A program made the translations under genes and the position numbers. The notes beneath the pieces are model-generated. The model made no database searches, was not told where the DNA came from, and was given only the letters and a program-made list of their open reading frames with translations. DNA of 64,000 bases from Dyella_B jejuensis (GTDB taxonomy: Bacteria > Pseudomonadota > Gammaproteobacteria > Xanthomonadales > Rhodanobacteraceae), in contig NZ_JADIKJ010000003.1 in NCBI RefSeq assembly GCF_044904675.1, forward strand, positions 174,855 through 238,854, read 5' to 3'. Of this stretch, positions 35,723 to 45,230 are shown in pieces (position 1 is the first letter of the stretch; each line of letters starts with the position of its first letter).

Positions 35723-37616
35723 AGAGCACGCCTTTCACGCCGGCGCCAAAGGCGGTGATCAGGCGGGTGTAGATCGATTTCGGCGAGATCGCCACGTCGG
35801 GGAAGTCGCCCACCGGCTGATAGCAGCGGGTGAAATCGGGGTTGCCCGGCAACATCGGCGTGCAGTCGGGCTTGATCTCGTAGCTGGTGGCATAGCGAAA
35901 CGGCCAGATGTCGAACAAGGGCAGCCTGGCCGAAAGATCGCCGATCATTTGGCTGAGCGGCCCGAGCACCGGAATGGTTGGCTTGCGCGGCGCGATGACC
36001 CAGGCGTTTTGCGGTTCGGTGGCCTGCATGATCGACGCGCGCACCTGCGCGGCAAAACGGGCGTCGTAGACGATCACGCCAGCCTCGGTGTTGTAGTGGT
36101 CCGAGCGCGGATCGAAGTTATGCGTGCCGACCATCGCCAGGCTATCGTCGACCACCAATGACTTGGCGTGCAGGCCGAATCGTCGCCCAGCACTGAGCAG
36201 GGGGGCGGGCCGATTGCGACGGCCATTGCTGCCGAACAGCCCGGGCCGGCGTTCGGTGCCGGGGAAGCGCTTGCGGCGGGTACCTTTGGCGTCGGGAACG
36301 ATCGAGGCGTCCGCTTCGTCTTCCTCGTCATCGACATCGGCTTGCATGTAGGCGTCGTTGGCGAACGCGGCGTGCGGCTTCATTTCGAAGATGTCGAAGC
36401 CGTATTGCGTGAGGTAATTCTTGCGATGCTTGTACGACAGCGCGTAGACCGCGAAGGCATCGGTGGATGCCAGCGAGTTAGTGGAAACGATGATCCGCGG
36501 CGGTGGCGTCTCGTGATGCAGTTGCTCGAAAATCTTTTCCGCGCGCCGGCTCATCACCAGATAGGGCGTCTGCAGTATCACTTCGTGCTTGGCGTTGTTG
36601 ACCAGGCGCATCAGGTGCGCGGTGAATTCTTGCGCCTCGCGCCGGCTCGGTTGCTCGGTCTTGGCCGGCCGGTCGCTGAAATACTCCACTTTGCCGGTGA
36701 GCAGGCTGGTATCGGAAACGTGCTGGGCAAGCCAGTCCGGGTCTTCCGCTTCGGCTTGGGCGCTGGCGACGCGGGCCGGATAGGCATAATGCGGCGCGGG
36801 CCACGGTGGCGGAGTGGGATCGCGCCGGATCAACCGGTTCACGTCGCGCAGGTGGGTCAGCGGCACCGAGCGCTTGTGCCGCCAGAACAGATTGAAGCTG
36901 GCGGCCATTTCGCGCGCGGCCGGGCCGCCGACCATCACGTCGCGGTCGACGTAGTCGAAATCGTTGTCCCAATTGAAATAGCGGTCTTGGTAATTGCGCC
37001 CGCCGGTGATGCCGATGCTGTCGTCCACCAGCAGCAGTTTGTTGTGCATGCGCTGGTTGAACTTGAGGAAGCAGCAAAGGATGCCTGCGGCGAATTCCAG
37101 CGGTGGTGTGCGGGAATTCTGGAAAGTGGGGTTGTAGAGACGGACGCGAAGGTTGGGGCTGGTCCTCGCCAGGCGTTCGAGCAACGTGGGGTCCTGGAAC
37201 GAGAACAGCTGGTCGGCAAGGATGCGCACGTCGACGCCGCGCCGTGCCGCGGCGATCAGCTCGTTGAGCATCAGCTGGCCGGTGTCGTCCTCGTCCCAGA
37301 TATAGGTTTGCACGTCGATCGATTGGCGGGCGGCGCGAATGAGGTTGATGCGCGCGACCAGCGCGGCCTCGCTGTCGTCGAGCAGGGTCACGACGTGTTC
37401 GGGCCGGTCCGGGGTCGAATCAGCCAGCGCCCTGGTGGCGGCATCGAGCAAGGGCGAGGGTGTGGCGCAATGATCGGGCCGGTTGCAGGTGCCTTGGCGA
37501 TCGACGCTGGCCGCGACGACGGCATCGGCATGCCTGATCTGCGTATGCGTCAGCGTGCAGCCTTGCAGCAGGGCTGCCGCCAGCAGTGCGAGGAGAACGC
37601 TGTAATGCAGGCGCAT
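35721..37616 (-). CDS. Phospholipase D / cardiolipin synthase C-like lipoprotein
   Basis: 631 aa. The signal peptide ends in a lipobox (ALLQGC, Cys20), so it is probably anchored to a membrane facing the periplasm. Two PLD half-sites are seen: H191-K193-D198 (MHNKLLLVDDSIGITGGRN) and H483-K485-D490 (LHAKSLVVDDSLAMVGTHNF). It resembles ClsC/YmdC-type cardiolipin synthases; phospholipase D activity is the other possibility. An unusual insert at about residues 427-470 changes from strongly acidic (DVDDEEDEADAS) to strongly basic (KGTRRKRFPGTERR) just before the second HKD. The start is M at 37616 (a TTG at 37625 is less likely). Confidence 0.88.
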   Translation of the reverse strand: MRLHYSVLLALLAAALLQGCTLTHTQIRHADAVVAASVDRQGTCNRPDHCATPSPLLDAATRALADSTPDRPEHVVTLLDDSEAALVARINLIRAARQSIDVQTYIWDEDDTGQLMLNELIAAARRGVDVRILADQLFSFQDPTLLERLARTSPNLRVRLYNPTFQNSRTPPLEFAAGILCCFLKFNQRMHNKLLLVDDSIGITGGRNYQDRYFNWDNDFDYVDRDVMVGGPAAREMAASFNLFWRHKRSVPLTHLRDVNRLIRRDPTPPPWPAPHYAYPARVASAQAEAEDPDWLAQHVSDTSLLTGKVEYFSDRPAKTEQPSRREAQEFTAHLMRLVNNAKHEVILQTPYLVMSRRAEKIFEQLHHETPPPRIIVSTNSLASTDAFAVYALSYKHRKNYLTQYGFDIFEMKPHAAFANDAYMQADVDDEEDEADASIVPDAKGTRRKRFPGTERRPGLFGSNGRRNRPAPLLSAGRRFGLHAKSLVVDDSLAMVGTHNFDPRSDHYNTEAGVIVYDARFAAQVRASIMQATEPQNAWVIAPRKPTIPVLGPLSQMIGDLSARLPLFDIWPFRYATSYEIKPDCTPMLPGNPDFTRCYQPVGDFPDVAISPKSIYTRLITAFGAGVKGVL

Positions 37617-37845
37617 GCAGGGCAATCCGGGTCAGCGGCCGGTCGAGGGTCGCCCGATGGCAAACCGGAAAGCTGCCTGCGCCAGCACCTCTGCCTGAGA
37701 CTTCAGTCGCTGATGTATCGGCATGCTTCCTCGTTCCTGGGGCCAGCGTCTGCCACGGCACCGTGCAGCGTGGTTTGCGGTATTCGTGCCGGCGGATGCA
37801 GGCGAGACCGCGATGCACACCGGCCGCCGCCATCATAACGGGCGC

Positions 37846-38406
37846 TCAGCGAATTTCGCGTTGCAGCGTGATGCGCAGGTTCAGATCGACGTTGTCGGAC
37901 AGAGCCAGGCGATCGCTCACCATGCCGAAGACGCTACGGTGCACGTGGCCATGCAGCACGATCTGGCATGGCTCCAGCGCCAAGCGCTCGCAATGCACCG
38001 GCCACATGGCGAAGTGCACGGGTGCAGTCACGCCGCGCAGGGTGAGATAACCGCTCAGCGTGCCGCTGTGGTCCAGTTCGCCATGGGCGATCGGGTCGGA
38101 CACGAAATGGATGACGGGATGGTGTTCGGCATCGAAGAACGCCGGCGTCATCACCCATTGGCGCATGCGCGAGGACGACATCGCGATGCTGTTCACGGCG
38201 ATCGTGGCATCGACCACCCAGCTATCCGGGTGCGGACCGGACTTGACGTCGCCGTCTACCTGGTTGAAATGGCCGTTGACACTGTCCAGCCAAAGCAGGC
38301 GCACGCGGAAGGTGGCCTGGGAGTTGGCTGGATCGATGCGGTACTCGGTCTGGCTGGCGACAGCTAGGGCAGGCAGCAGGAGCAGGCATGGCGCAATTCG
38401 CCTCAC
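37846..38406 (-). CDS. YceI-family periplasmic protein
   Basis: 186 aa with a short signal peptide (LLLLPALAVA). The YceI lipocalin-like barrel follows (YRIDPANSQATFRVRLLWLD; SSRMRQWVMTPAFFDAEHHP; GYLTLRGVTAPVHFAMWP). Such proteins bind isoprenoid or polyprenyl chains in the periplasm, and no ligand can be told here. It overlaps the 3' end of sixA by four bases and lies downstream of it, so it is in one operon with sixA and probably the ParA gene. Confidence 0.88.
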   Translation of the reverse strand: MRRIAPCLLLLPALAVASQTEYRIDPANSQATFRVRLLWLDSVNGHFNQVDGDVKSGPHPDSWVVDATIAVNSIAMSSSRMRQWVMTPAFFDAEHHPVIHFVSDPIAHGELDHSGTLSGYLTLRGVTAPVHFAMWPVHCERLALEPCQIVLHGHVHRSVFGMVSDRLALSDNVDLNLRITLQREIR

Positions 38407-38876
38407 GGCGACCAGAACGCATCCAGCCGTGCATTGCCCGGTTCGAGCGCTCCATCCAGGTGCAGTACCGCCAGGCCCGCCGGCGGCATGCCGCGAAATT
38501 CGTCCGAGCGTCCTTCCACCAGCAGGGCCACCAGGCGTTCGATGCCCGGGTTGTGGCCAACCAGCAGCAGGGTGTTGGCGTCGCCGTGCTGGTCGAGCAA
38601 AGCCAGCAATTCGCCGGGTGTGGCGTTGTAGATTTCTGCCGCGGTTTGCATCGCTGGCGCTCTATCCAGCGAAGAAAGCGCCAGATTGGCGGTGGCGCAG
38701 GTGCGCTCCGAGGGCGAGCAGAGCACACGGTCGGGTCGCTTGCCATGCGCCTTGAGCCAGGCGCCGGCGTCGCGCGCTTCCTGTTCGCCGCGTCCGCTGA
38801 GCCTTCGCACGGCGTCTTCGCCGCCCGGAGGCGCGGGTTGGGCTTCGGCGTGTCGCAGCAGGATCAGTTCGTGCAT
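38403..38876 (-). CDS. sixA: SixA-type phosphohistidine phosphatase
   Basis: 157 aa histidine phosphatase. The RHG motif is R8-H9 (LILLRHAEAQ); the second conserved His is in LLLVGHNPGIE. Length is as in SixA of E. coli, which removes phosphate from histidine of Hpt/phosphotransfer proteins. ATG at 38876 with GGAG about 12 bases upstream. It overlaps the YceI gene and follows the ParA-like gene after 15 bases. It could in principle act on the phosphorelay kinases of this genome; that is speculation. Confidence 0.88.
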   Translation of the reverse strand: MHELILLRHAEAQPAPPGGEDAVRRLSGRGEQEARDAGAWLKAHGKRPDRVLCSPSERTCATANLALSSLDRAPAMQTAAEIYNATPGELLALLDQHGDANTLLLVGHNPGIERLVALLVEGRSDEFRGMPPAGLAVLHLDGALEPGNARLDAFWSP

Positions 38877-38891
38877 ATGCAAGGATTCTCC

Positions 38892-39524
38892 TTAATGCTG
38901 GCGCTTGATCCAGCGCAGCAGTGGCGTCCAGTCCTGCTGATGGCCGCGCACCTGTTCGGATCCGTAGTCGAAGATGCCTTTGCCCAGCGAGGTAAGCAGC
39001 ACGTAGGCTTGGGTGTCGCGCAATTGTGCCACGACTGGGAAAGGCGCTTCCTCGGCCAGTTGCGCGATCGCTTCCTGGCTGGCGTGCGTCCATGGCTTGA
39101 GCCGATTGCCTACCAGCGCCACTGGCAATTTGCCACGCTTGATCCGGCTGATGCCGCGCAGGTGGTCCAGGAATTGGAGCGTGGCATGCAGGTCGAAGGA
39201 CGAGGGCAGCGCCGGCACGAGCACGACGTCGGCGTGTTCCAGGTACGGTTCGAGTTCTTTTTGCTGCGAGCCGGCGGCGGTGTCGATCAGCACGCGCTCG
39301 GTGTCCTGGGGCAACTTGTCGAGCGCCTTGCGGCCGCCTTCCAGCGCCAGCACGCCGGGGACGTTATCCGGCCGGAGCGTGGCCCAGCGGTAGCTGGAGC
39401 CTTGCGGATCGCCATCGATGATCGCCGTGCGCTTGTTGTCCTGCGCCCAATGCGAGGCCAGCTGGGTTACCAGCGTGCTCTTGCCGCAACCGCCCTTGCT
39501 GCTTGCTACCAGCACCCTAAGCAT
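38892..39524 (-). CDS. ParA/MinD-family ATPase (orphan)
   Basis: 210 aa. The deviant Walker A motif, K10-GGCGKST, is followed by DGDPQGSSYRWA (Walker A' / switch I) and VLIDTAAGSQQKELE (Walker B). It is short, with no DNA-binding extension, and lies without a ParB partner. Such orphan ParA proteins often position cargo such as chemotaxis arrays or other complexes; its cargo is unknown here. It heads the run ParA - sixA - yceI on the minus strand. Confidence 0.88.
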   Translation of the reverse strand: MLRVLVASSKGGCGKSTLVTQLASHWAQDNKRTAIIDGDPQGSSYRWATLRPDNVPGVLALEGGRKALDKLPQDTERVLIDTAAGSQQKELEPYLEHADVVLVPALPSSFDLHATLQFLDHLRGISRIKRGKLPVALVGNRLKPWTHASQEAIAQLAEEAPFPVVAQLRDTQAYVLLTSLGKGIFDYGSEQVRGHQQDWTPLLRWIKRQH

Positions 39525-39644
39525 CGGTTACCCCTAATGGCGTGAGGTGGACCAAGGGTAGCTTTTGGATCGGGAATAGGGAATGGGCAAAAAGGTAGCA
39601 GGGTTTTCCTGCACTGTTCCTCGTTGACGATTCCCATTCCTGCG

Positions 39645-40670
39645 TCAATCCGCTTTCCTTGGCTCCCAGCCTGCCGGCGCATCGGTGGGCAGGCCTGCAT
39701 CGTGCAGGGCGGCGAGCATCAGGCTCATCTGGGTACCGCCGTTACGAGCCAGTGCCAGCAGGTGTTGCGATTGGGCCTTGTCGTTCTGCGCGCGCACCGA
39801 CAATTCGGCGAAGTTCTGTACCTGCCAGACCAGATTGCGGCGGGCGTCCTGGGCGTCCTGTTGCTGCGCCGGATCGGCGCCGAGCGCTTCGCGCAAGTGC
39901 AAGCCTAGCGAACGGGCCAGGGGACTGGACCCCCACTCCAGGATCTTGCCCAGTTTCAGGCAATCATCCTTTACCGTTGCGTCCCGGGCGGCCTGCTGCT
40001 CGCAGTAGGTGGCGGTGTCGCGCAAGGCTGGCTGCGGCATTGCCGCCGCGGTGGCGAACACGATCAGCATTTGCACGCCATTGGCACCCGCGGCCGAATT
40101 CGGATCGATGGTGGCGTTCGGCGGCGGCAGCATGCTGACGGTGCCGGCCAGCGCCTTGAGCGCAATGCCGCTGTAATCGTCATACAGCTGGGCGGAAGCG
40201 GCCTTGGCCAGATCCTGGCGGGCATCGTCCTTCTTCAGGGTGTTTGCATCCTGGCTCAGCTTCACCAGCCAGACCGCGGCGTTGTCCGGCGCCTGCTGCA
40301 CCAACTGCGCCAAGGCGTTGTCGTTTGGACAGGCGTGGGCTTTGGCATCGCAATCGGCCAGGCGCGCCCAGCTGATCGCTGGCCCGGCGTTGCTGGCGTG
40401 CGCGGCACGTTCGATCAAGGCATGGAAATTATTGAATTTGGCCTGGTTCGGCAGCGGGCGGGCCAACAGTGCCGCAGCGAACAGGCGATCGGCATCGGCA
40501 CTGGGCGAAAGCACGCTGACCAGGTCGCCCTGGAAGGCGAGCAGTGCCTTGGCGCGCGCCTGCTGGGTATTCGCGGCGCCGGGAGCTGCCGCCTGCGGAC
40601 GCGCCGCCACGGTTGCCGTGGCACCAAGTGTGCAGGCCAGGGCGAGGGCAAAAGTGCGCCATCCACGCAT
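39645..40670 (-). CDS. Exported hypothetical protein, helical-repeat type
   Basis: 341 aa with a signal peptide (FALALACTLGATATVAA). It is Ala/Gln-rich and mostly helical. Two Cys pairs occur (ADCDAKAHACPNDNALAQLV and YCEQQ...DDCLKLGK), perhaps disulfides. The pattern NAAVWLVKLSQDANTLKKDD and repeating helices recall TPR/Sel1-like arrays. The ATG at 40670 is chosen because GGAG lies 8 bases upstream; the upstream ATG at 40688 is weaker. I do not recognise a named family. Confidence 0.7.
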   Translation of the reverse strand: MRGWRTFALALACTLGATATVAARPQAAAPGAANTQQARAKALLAFQGDLVSVLSPSADADRLFAAALLARPLPNQAKFNNFHALIERAAHASNAGPAISWARLADCDAKAHACPNDNALAQLVQQAPDNAAVWLVKLSQDANTLKKDDARQDLAKAASAQLYDDYSGIALKALAGTVSMLPPPNATIDPNSAAGANGVQMLIVFATAAAMPQPALRDTATYCEQQAARDATVKDDCLKLGKILEWGSSPLARSLGLHLREALGADPAQQQDAQDARRNLVWQVQNFAELSVRAQNDKAQSQHLLALARNGGTQMSLMLAALHDAGLPTDAPAGWEPRKAD

Positions 40671-40837
40671 CGGAGTGCTCCAATTCATATTGATAAAGCC
40701 GCCAGCATAACCGGGCTGGATTGAGGTTGTTCTGAACAGCAGCATCAGCGTTTTCGCTCCATGCGCCTACACGCGCGCAAGCCATGCGAGCTCTTGTTAG
40801 CATGGGTGCCTGCCATTGCGTGATGTAGGAGACAGCT

Positions 40838-41035
40838 GTGGAGTCGTTCTCGATGCTGGCCGAAAGCCAGGCCCCATGGTTCGTGGGATGGGGCACGCTG
40901 GCCTTGATTAATGCCGGTCTGGCGCAAGGCAAGAACCGCAATGGCTTGTGGTGGTTCTTGTTGTCGCTACCGTTCGGTCCGCTTGCCACGCTGGTGCTGG
41001 TGGTATTGCCGAAGGTGCGCAGCCGGCTGTTTTGA
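40838..41035 (+). CDS. Small membrane protein
   Basis: 65 aa with two hydrophobic segments (WFVGWGTLALINAGLAQG; WWFLLSLPFGPLATLVLVVL) and a basic end (PKVRSRLF). GTG start at 40838 with AGGAG upstream; an in-frame ATG follows five codons later. It diverges from the exported protein to the left across a 167-base gap. Unknown function. Confidence 0.7.
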   Translation: MESFSMLAESQAPWFVGWGTLALINAGLAQGKNRNGLWWFLLSLPFGPLATLVLVVLPKVRSRLF

Positions 41036-41052
41036 AGCCGGCAATGAGGAAT

Positions 41053-41099
41053 CGTGAAGCATGAAGCCCAGGCGCGATGGTTGGCCTTTACGCTTCACG
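41053..41099. terminator. Imperfect hairpin between convergent genes
   Basis: CGTGAAGC at 41053-41060 pairs with GCTTCACG at 41092-41099; pairing continues inward with a mismatch. It lies between the 3' ends of the small membrane protein and speE. No U tract, so termination is only probable. Confidence 0.35.
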
Positions 41100-41119
41100 C
41101 AGGGACGATGATCCGGTAG

Positions 41120-41971
41120 TTATTCGCCCAATGCTTCGCGCACGAATTCCGGCAGCGCCAGCGCGCCTTTGTGCACATCGGCGTTGTAGTAGCGCGTGGT
41201 GAAGTTCTTGCTCAGTGCGCCGCGTTCGCGGAAACCGGCCAGGTCGCCGCCCTTGCGTGCCATGGTGCAGCTCCACCAGCCGGTGGGATAGCACGGTTGC
41301 GGAAACGGCAGCGTCTTTACCGCATTGAAGCCGGACGTGCGCATCGCGGCACGCATCGACTTGATCAGCTCCAGGTGCGCCAGCGGCGATTCGCTCTGCT
41401 GCACCAGAATGCCGCCGTGACGCAGCGCCTTGTGGCAGCTGGCATAGAAGGCCGCATTGAAAAGGCCCTCGGCCGGGCCCACCGGATCGGTCGAATCGAC
41501 GATGATCAGGTCCAGCGATTCGGGCTCGGCGTCCGCCATGTACTTGATGCCATCGATGAACAGCAATTCGGCGCGTGGGTCGTTGTTCGATTCGCACAGC
41601 TCGGGGAAATACTGTTCGGCCAGGCGCGTGACGCGCTCATCGATCTCCACCTGCACCGCATGCTCGACTTCCTCGTGCTTGAGCACTTCGCGCAGCGTGC
41701 CGCAGTCGCCGCCACCGATGATCACCACGCGCTTGGCCCGCGCATGGGTAAACAGCGCCGGATGGGTCATCATCTCGTGGTAGAGGAAGTTGTCGCGGCT
41801 GGTGAGCATCACGCAGCCATCGATCACCATGAGGTTGCCCCAATCGGTGGTCTGGTAGATCTCGATGGTCTGGAACGGGGTTTTTTCGGCATGAAGCGGC
41901 TTCTCCACGCGATAACCGATGGAGGAACCGGAAGCCTGGTGTGCTTCGGTGAACCAGCTGGGCTGCGACAT
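41120..41971 (-). CDS. speE: Spermidine synthase
   Basis: 283 aa polyamine aminopropyltransferase. It transfers the aminopropyl group from decarboxylated S-adenosylmethionine to putrescine. Seen: WGNLMVIDGCVMLTSRDNFL, YHEMMTHPALFTH, the binding loop VVIIGGGDCGTLREVLKH, and LDLIIVDSTDPVGPAEGLF, all in canonical order. The ATG at 41971 is chosen as the usual family N-terminus (MSQPSWFTEAHQ). It is divergent from speA, the first enzyme of the same pathway. Confidence 0.96.
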   Translation of the reverse strand: MSQPSWFTEAHQASGSSIGYRVEKPLHAEKTPFQTIEIYQTTDWGNLMVIDGCVMLTSRDNFLYHEMMTHPALFTHARAKRVVIIGGGDCGTLREVLKHEEVEHAVQVEIDERVTRLAEQYFPELCESNNDPRAELLFIDGIKYMADAEPESLDLIIVDSTDPVGPAEGLFNAAFYASCHKALRHGGILVQQSESPLAHLELIKSMRAAMRTSGFNAVKTLPFPQPCYPTGWWSCTMARKGGDLAGFRERGALSKNFTTRYYNADVHKGALALPEFVREALGE

Positions 41972-42251
41972 GACCGGAAAATCCTGAGGAGCATGGTTAA
42001 AGGAGCGCAATTGTAGCGGTAACCGCCGCCCGCGTCCCGGCGCGACTGACCTCGAATTGTCGCGCCGCGCCATTACAATACGCATCCGGGCCGTCGCTCA
42101 TGGCGGCGGTCCGCCAAGCCCTTCCGGCCCCGCGGCGTGCGAGGCTTCCGGCCGGTGGGCTTTGCCGCTCCTGTGAGCACGTTCGTCAAGGCTCGCCGCT
42201 GCGACGATGTCATCCCCAAGGTCGACCGGCCTGGAAAAGGAGATACGTCAC

Positions 42252-44141
42252 ATGGCGAATGCCTGGAACACCGACACCGCCCGGCATGCCTATGCCGTGC
42301 CCTATTGGAGCGACGGCTACGTCGATGTCAATGACGCGGGCGATATCGCGATGCGCCCGCAAGGACCGAAGGGGCCAGCTTTTTCCCTGCCAGACATTGT
42401 CGAGCGCGCACGCGCCGAAGGCCTGCGCCTGCCGTTGCTGGTGCGCTTCCCGGATATTCTCGCCGATCGCCTCGCGCGCCTGCAGGGTGCGTTCGCCAAG
42501 GCGATCGGGGAATGGCATTACGCGGGCGGCTATACGGCTGTCTATCCGATCAAGGTAAACCAGCAGCGCGGCGTGGTCGCGGAACTGGTGGCGGCGGGCG
42601 AGCGCGGTTTCGGCCTGGAGGCCGGTTCCAAGCCGGAACTGATGGCGGTGCTGGCGATGGCGCGGCCCGGCTCGATCGTTATCTGCAACGGCTACAAGGA
42701 TCGTGAATACATCCGGCTGGCCTTGATCGGGCGCAAGCTTGGCTTGCACATCCATATCGTGATCGAAAAGCTTTCCGAGCTGGAGCATGTCGTCGCCGAA
42801 GCCAGGAAGCTGGAGGTCGAGCCGCTGCTCGGCGTGCGCGTGCGGCTGGCTTCGATCGGTGCCGGCAAATGGCAGAACACCGGTGGCGACAAGGGCAAGT
42901 TCGGCCTTTCGCCCGCGCAGGTGCTGACCCTCGTGTCGCGCCTGGACCAGGCCGGCCTCAAGCACACGCTAAAGTTGCAGCACTTCCACATGGGCTCGCA
43001 GATCTCCAACGTGCGCGACATTGCCAACGGCATGCGCGAGGCGACACGTTACTTCGTCGAGCTCAGGCGCATGGACGTGCCGCTGGAAATCGTCGACGTC
43101 GGCGGCGGCCTGGGCGTGGATTACGAAGGATCGCGTTCGCGCAGCCACAATTCGATCAATTATTCGCTGGAGCAATACGCGGCGACCATCGTGCAGTCGC
43201 TGGCCGAGGCCGTCGCGATGGAAGGCCTGCAGGCGCCGCACATCCTTACCGAGGCCGGGCGCGCGATGACCGCGCACCACGCGGTGATGGTGGTCAACGT
43301 CAGCGAAGTGGAGACGGTACCGGCCGGCAGCATGCCGCCTGCCGACGACGACGAGCCCGCCGTGCTGCGCCATTTGCGTGAAGTGCACCAGGAACTGGAT
43401 CGCCGGCCGCCGCTCGAACTCTTCCACGAAGCGCAGCATCACTTGCAGGAAGGCCAAATCCTGTATGCGCATGGCCAGCTGTCGCTAGCCGATCGCGCGC
43501 GCCTGGACGACATGTATTACGCGGTCGTCAACGCGGTACGCGCCCGCTTGCTTCCGGCCGAGCGCGCGCATCGCCAGGCGTTGGACGAGCTCGACGAAAA
43601 ACTGGTCGACAAGTACTTCGTCAATTTCTCGGTCTTCGAATCGGTGCCGGATGTGTGGGCGATCGATCAGATCTTTCCGATCGCGCCGATTGCGCGCTTG
43701 AACGAACAGCCCGCGCGACGCGGCGTGCTGGTCGATCTCACCTGCGATTCGGATGGCCGGATCGATCACTATGTCGATGCCGACGGCGTGGACGTCAGCC
43801 TTCCACTGCACGCCTTGAAGGACGGCGAGCCCTATCGGCTCGGCATTTTCATGGTTGGCGCGTACCAGGAAACGTTGGGCGATATCCATAACCTGTTCGG
43901 CGATACCGACGCGGTAAACGTGCGCGTGGACGGCGATCACTACGTCTTTGCGCACAAGCGCCGCGGCGATACCACCGACCTGATGCTGGACTACGTGGGC
44001 TACGACCTGGAAGCGTTGCGCCGCAGTTACCGTGAGCGCATCGCTGCCGCCGGGGTGCAGGGCGAGCAGGCCGAAACGCTGTTTGTCATGTTGAATGAAG
44101 GTTTGACGGGATATACCTATCTTTCCGAGGACGTGCGTTAG
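42252..44141 (+). CDS. speA: Biosynthetic arginine decarboxylase
   Basis: 629 aa PLP enzyme that turns arginine into agmatine, the first step to putrescine and spermidine. The PLP lysine is K101 (AVYPIKVNQQRG). Other signatures are SKPELMAVLA, FHMGSQISN, DVGGGLGVDYEG, and the active-site cysteine motif DLTCDSDG (C498). Length matches biosynthetic decarboxylases of the SpeA type (about 630-660 aa). AAGGAG lies 9 bases before the ATG. The 280-base gap to speE is the shared promoter region. An agmatine-to-putrescine step is not in the window. Confidence 0.95.
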   Translation: MANAWNTDTARHAYAVPYWSDGYVDVNDAGDIAMRPQGPKGPAFSLPDIVERARAEGLRLPLLVRFPDILADRLARLQGAFAKAIGEWHYAGGYTAVYPIKVNQQRGVVAELVAAGERGFGLEAGSKPELMAVLAMARPGSIVICNGYKDREYIRLALIGRKLGLHIHIVIEKLSELEHVVAEARKLEVEPLLGVRVRLASIGAGKWQNTGGDKGKFGLSPAQVLTLVSRLDQAGLKHTLKLQHFHMGSQISNVRDIANGMREATRYFVELRRMDVPLEIVDVGGGLGVDYEGSRSRSHNSINYSLEQYAATIVQSLAEAVAMEGLQAPHILTEAGRAMTAHHAVMVVNVSEVETVPAGSMPPADDDEPAVLRHLREVHQELDRRPPLELFHEAQHHLQEGQILYAHGQLSLADRARLDDMYYAVVNAVRARLLPAERAHRQALDELDEKLVDKYFVNFSVFESVPDVWAIDQIFPIAPIARLNEQPARRGVLVDLTCDSDGRIDHYVDADGVDVSLPLHALKDGEPYRLGIFMVGAYQETLGDIHNLFGDTDAVNVRVDGDHYVFAHKRRGDTTDLMLDYVGYDLEALRRSYRERIAAAGVQGEQAETLFVMLNEGLTGYTYLSEDVR

Positions 44142-44233
44142 CGATCCGGTACGGAATGTTTCGATGGATACGAAGCATTCGTCGATTGCGATGTCCGCAC
44201 TGCATATTCTTTACCGATTCGAAGGAGTGACAC

Positions 44234-45019
44234 ATGGCAAGTCTCGCTGGCAAGGTTGCATTGATCACGGGTGCGGCAAGCGGCTTGGGCAAGGCTATCG
44301 CCGAGCTTTACGCGAAACATGGCGCGGCAGTCGCCATTGCCGATATCAACCAGCAGGCGGCGGATGCGGCGGCGGGGGAGATCCAGGCGGCTGGCGGTAA
44401 AGCCATCGGCATTGCCATGGACGTCACCAACGAAGAGGCGGTGAATGCCGGTACCGACAAGACGGTCGCGACTTTTGGCAGCCTGGACGTCCTGATCTCT
44501 AACGCGGGCGTGCAGATCATCAATCCGATCGATCAGTTCGCGTTCGCGGACTGGAAGAAAATGCTGGCGATCCATCTCGACGGCGGCTTCCTTACCACCA
44601 AGGCCGCGCTCAAGCACATGTACAAGGACAACCGGGGCGGCACGGTCATCTACATGGGCTCGGTGCATTCGCATGAGGCGTCCAGGCTGAAATCCGCCTA
44701 CGTCACCGCGAAACACGGGTTGCTCGGCCTGGCACGCACGCTGGCGAAGGAAGGCGCACCCCACAATGTGCGCTCGCACGTGATCTGTCCCGGCTTCGTG
44801 CGGACGCCGCTGGTGGAAAAGCAGATTCCCGAGCAGGCCAGCGAACTGGGCATCAGCGAAGCGGACGTAATCAAGAATGTCATGTTGAAAGACACGGTGG
44901 ACGGCGTGTTCACCACCGTCGACGATATCGCGCAGACGGCGTTGTTCCTGGCCGCATTCCCGAGTGCTGCGTTGACGGGCCAGAGCATAGTGGTCAGTCA
45001 CGGTTGGTATATGCAATGA
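44234..45019 (+). CDS. 3-hydroxybutyrate dehydrogenase (SDR)
   Basis: 261 aa short-chain dehydrogenase. The NAD-binding motif is TGAASGLGKAIA, followed by SNAGVQ, the catalytic Ser (YMGSVHSHEA) and YxxxK in SAYVTAKHG. PGFVRTPLVEKQIPEQA and the C-terminus GQSIVVSHGWYMQ are typical of D-3-hydroxybutyrate dehydrogenases. It interconverts 3-hydroxybutyrate and acetoacetate, in ketone-body or polyhydroxybutyrate metabolism. GAAGGAG precedes the ATG. The patatin gene follows on the same strand, a pairing common in proteobacteria. Confidence 0.9.
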   Translation: MASLAGKVALITGAASGLGKAIAELYAKHGAAVAIADINQQAADAAAGEIQAAGGKAIGIAMDVTNEEAVNAGTDKTVATFGSLDVLISNAGVQIINPIDQFAFADWKKMLAIHLDGGFLTTKAALKHMYKDNRGGTVIYMGSVHSHEASRLKSAYVTAKHGLLGLARTLAKEGAPHNVRSHVICPGFVRTPLVEKQIPEQASELGISEADVIKNVMLKDTVDGVFTTVDDIAQTALFLAAFPSAALTGQSIVVSHGWYMQ

Positions 45020-45230
45020 AGCGGTGCTGTCTTGCCATCGCCGGCGAGCGGCCGGTGGATCGGCATGGATTCGCATTGCGTTCGGCAGATCGGGCGTCGG
45101 AATCATCGGCGATGCCAGCGGCCGCTTTTTGGCTTTTTCGCTGCTCGCCCTCGTTGCTTGCGCTCTCCTTATGAAAAAGACCTGCGAATGAACATCGCCA
45201 GCGACGCGAAGCACGCTTAGGAGCCGATTC

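Noticed and set aside
36168..37838. 556-codon plus-strand frame opposite the phospholipase gene
   Set aside because: Shadow; the minus-strand gene has lipobox and two HKD motifs.
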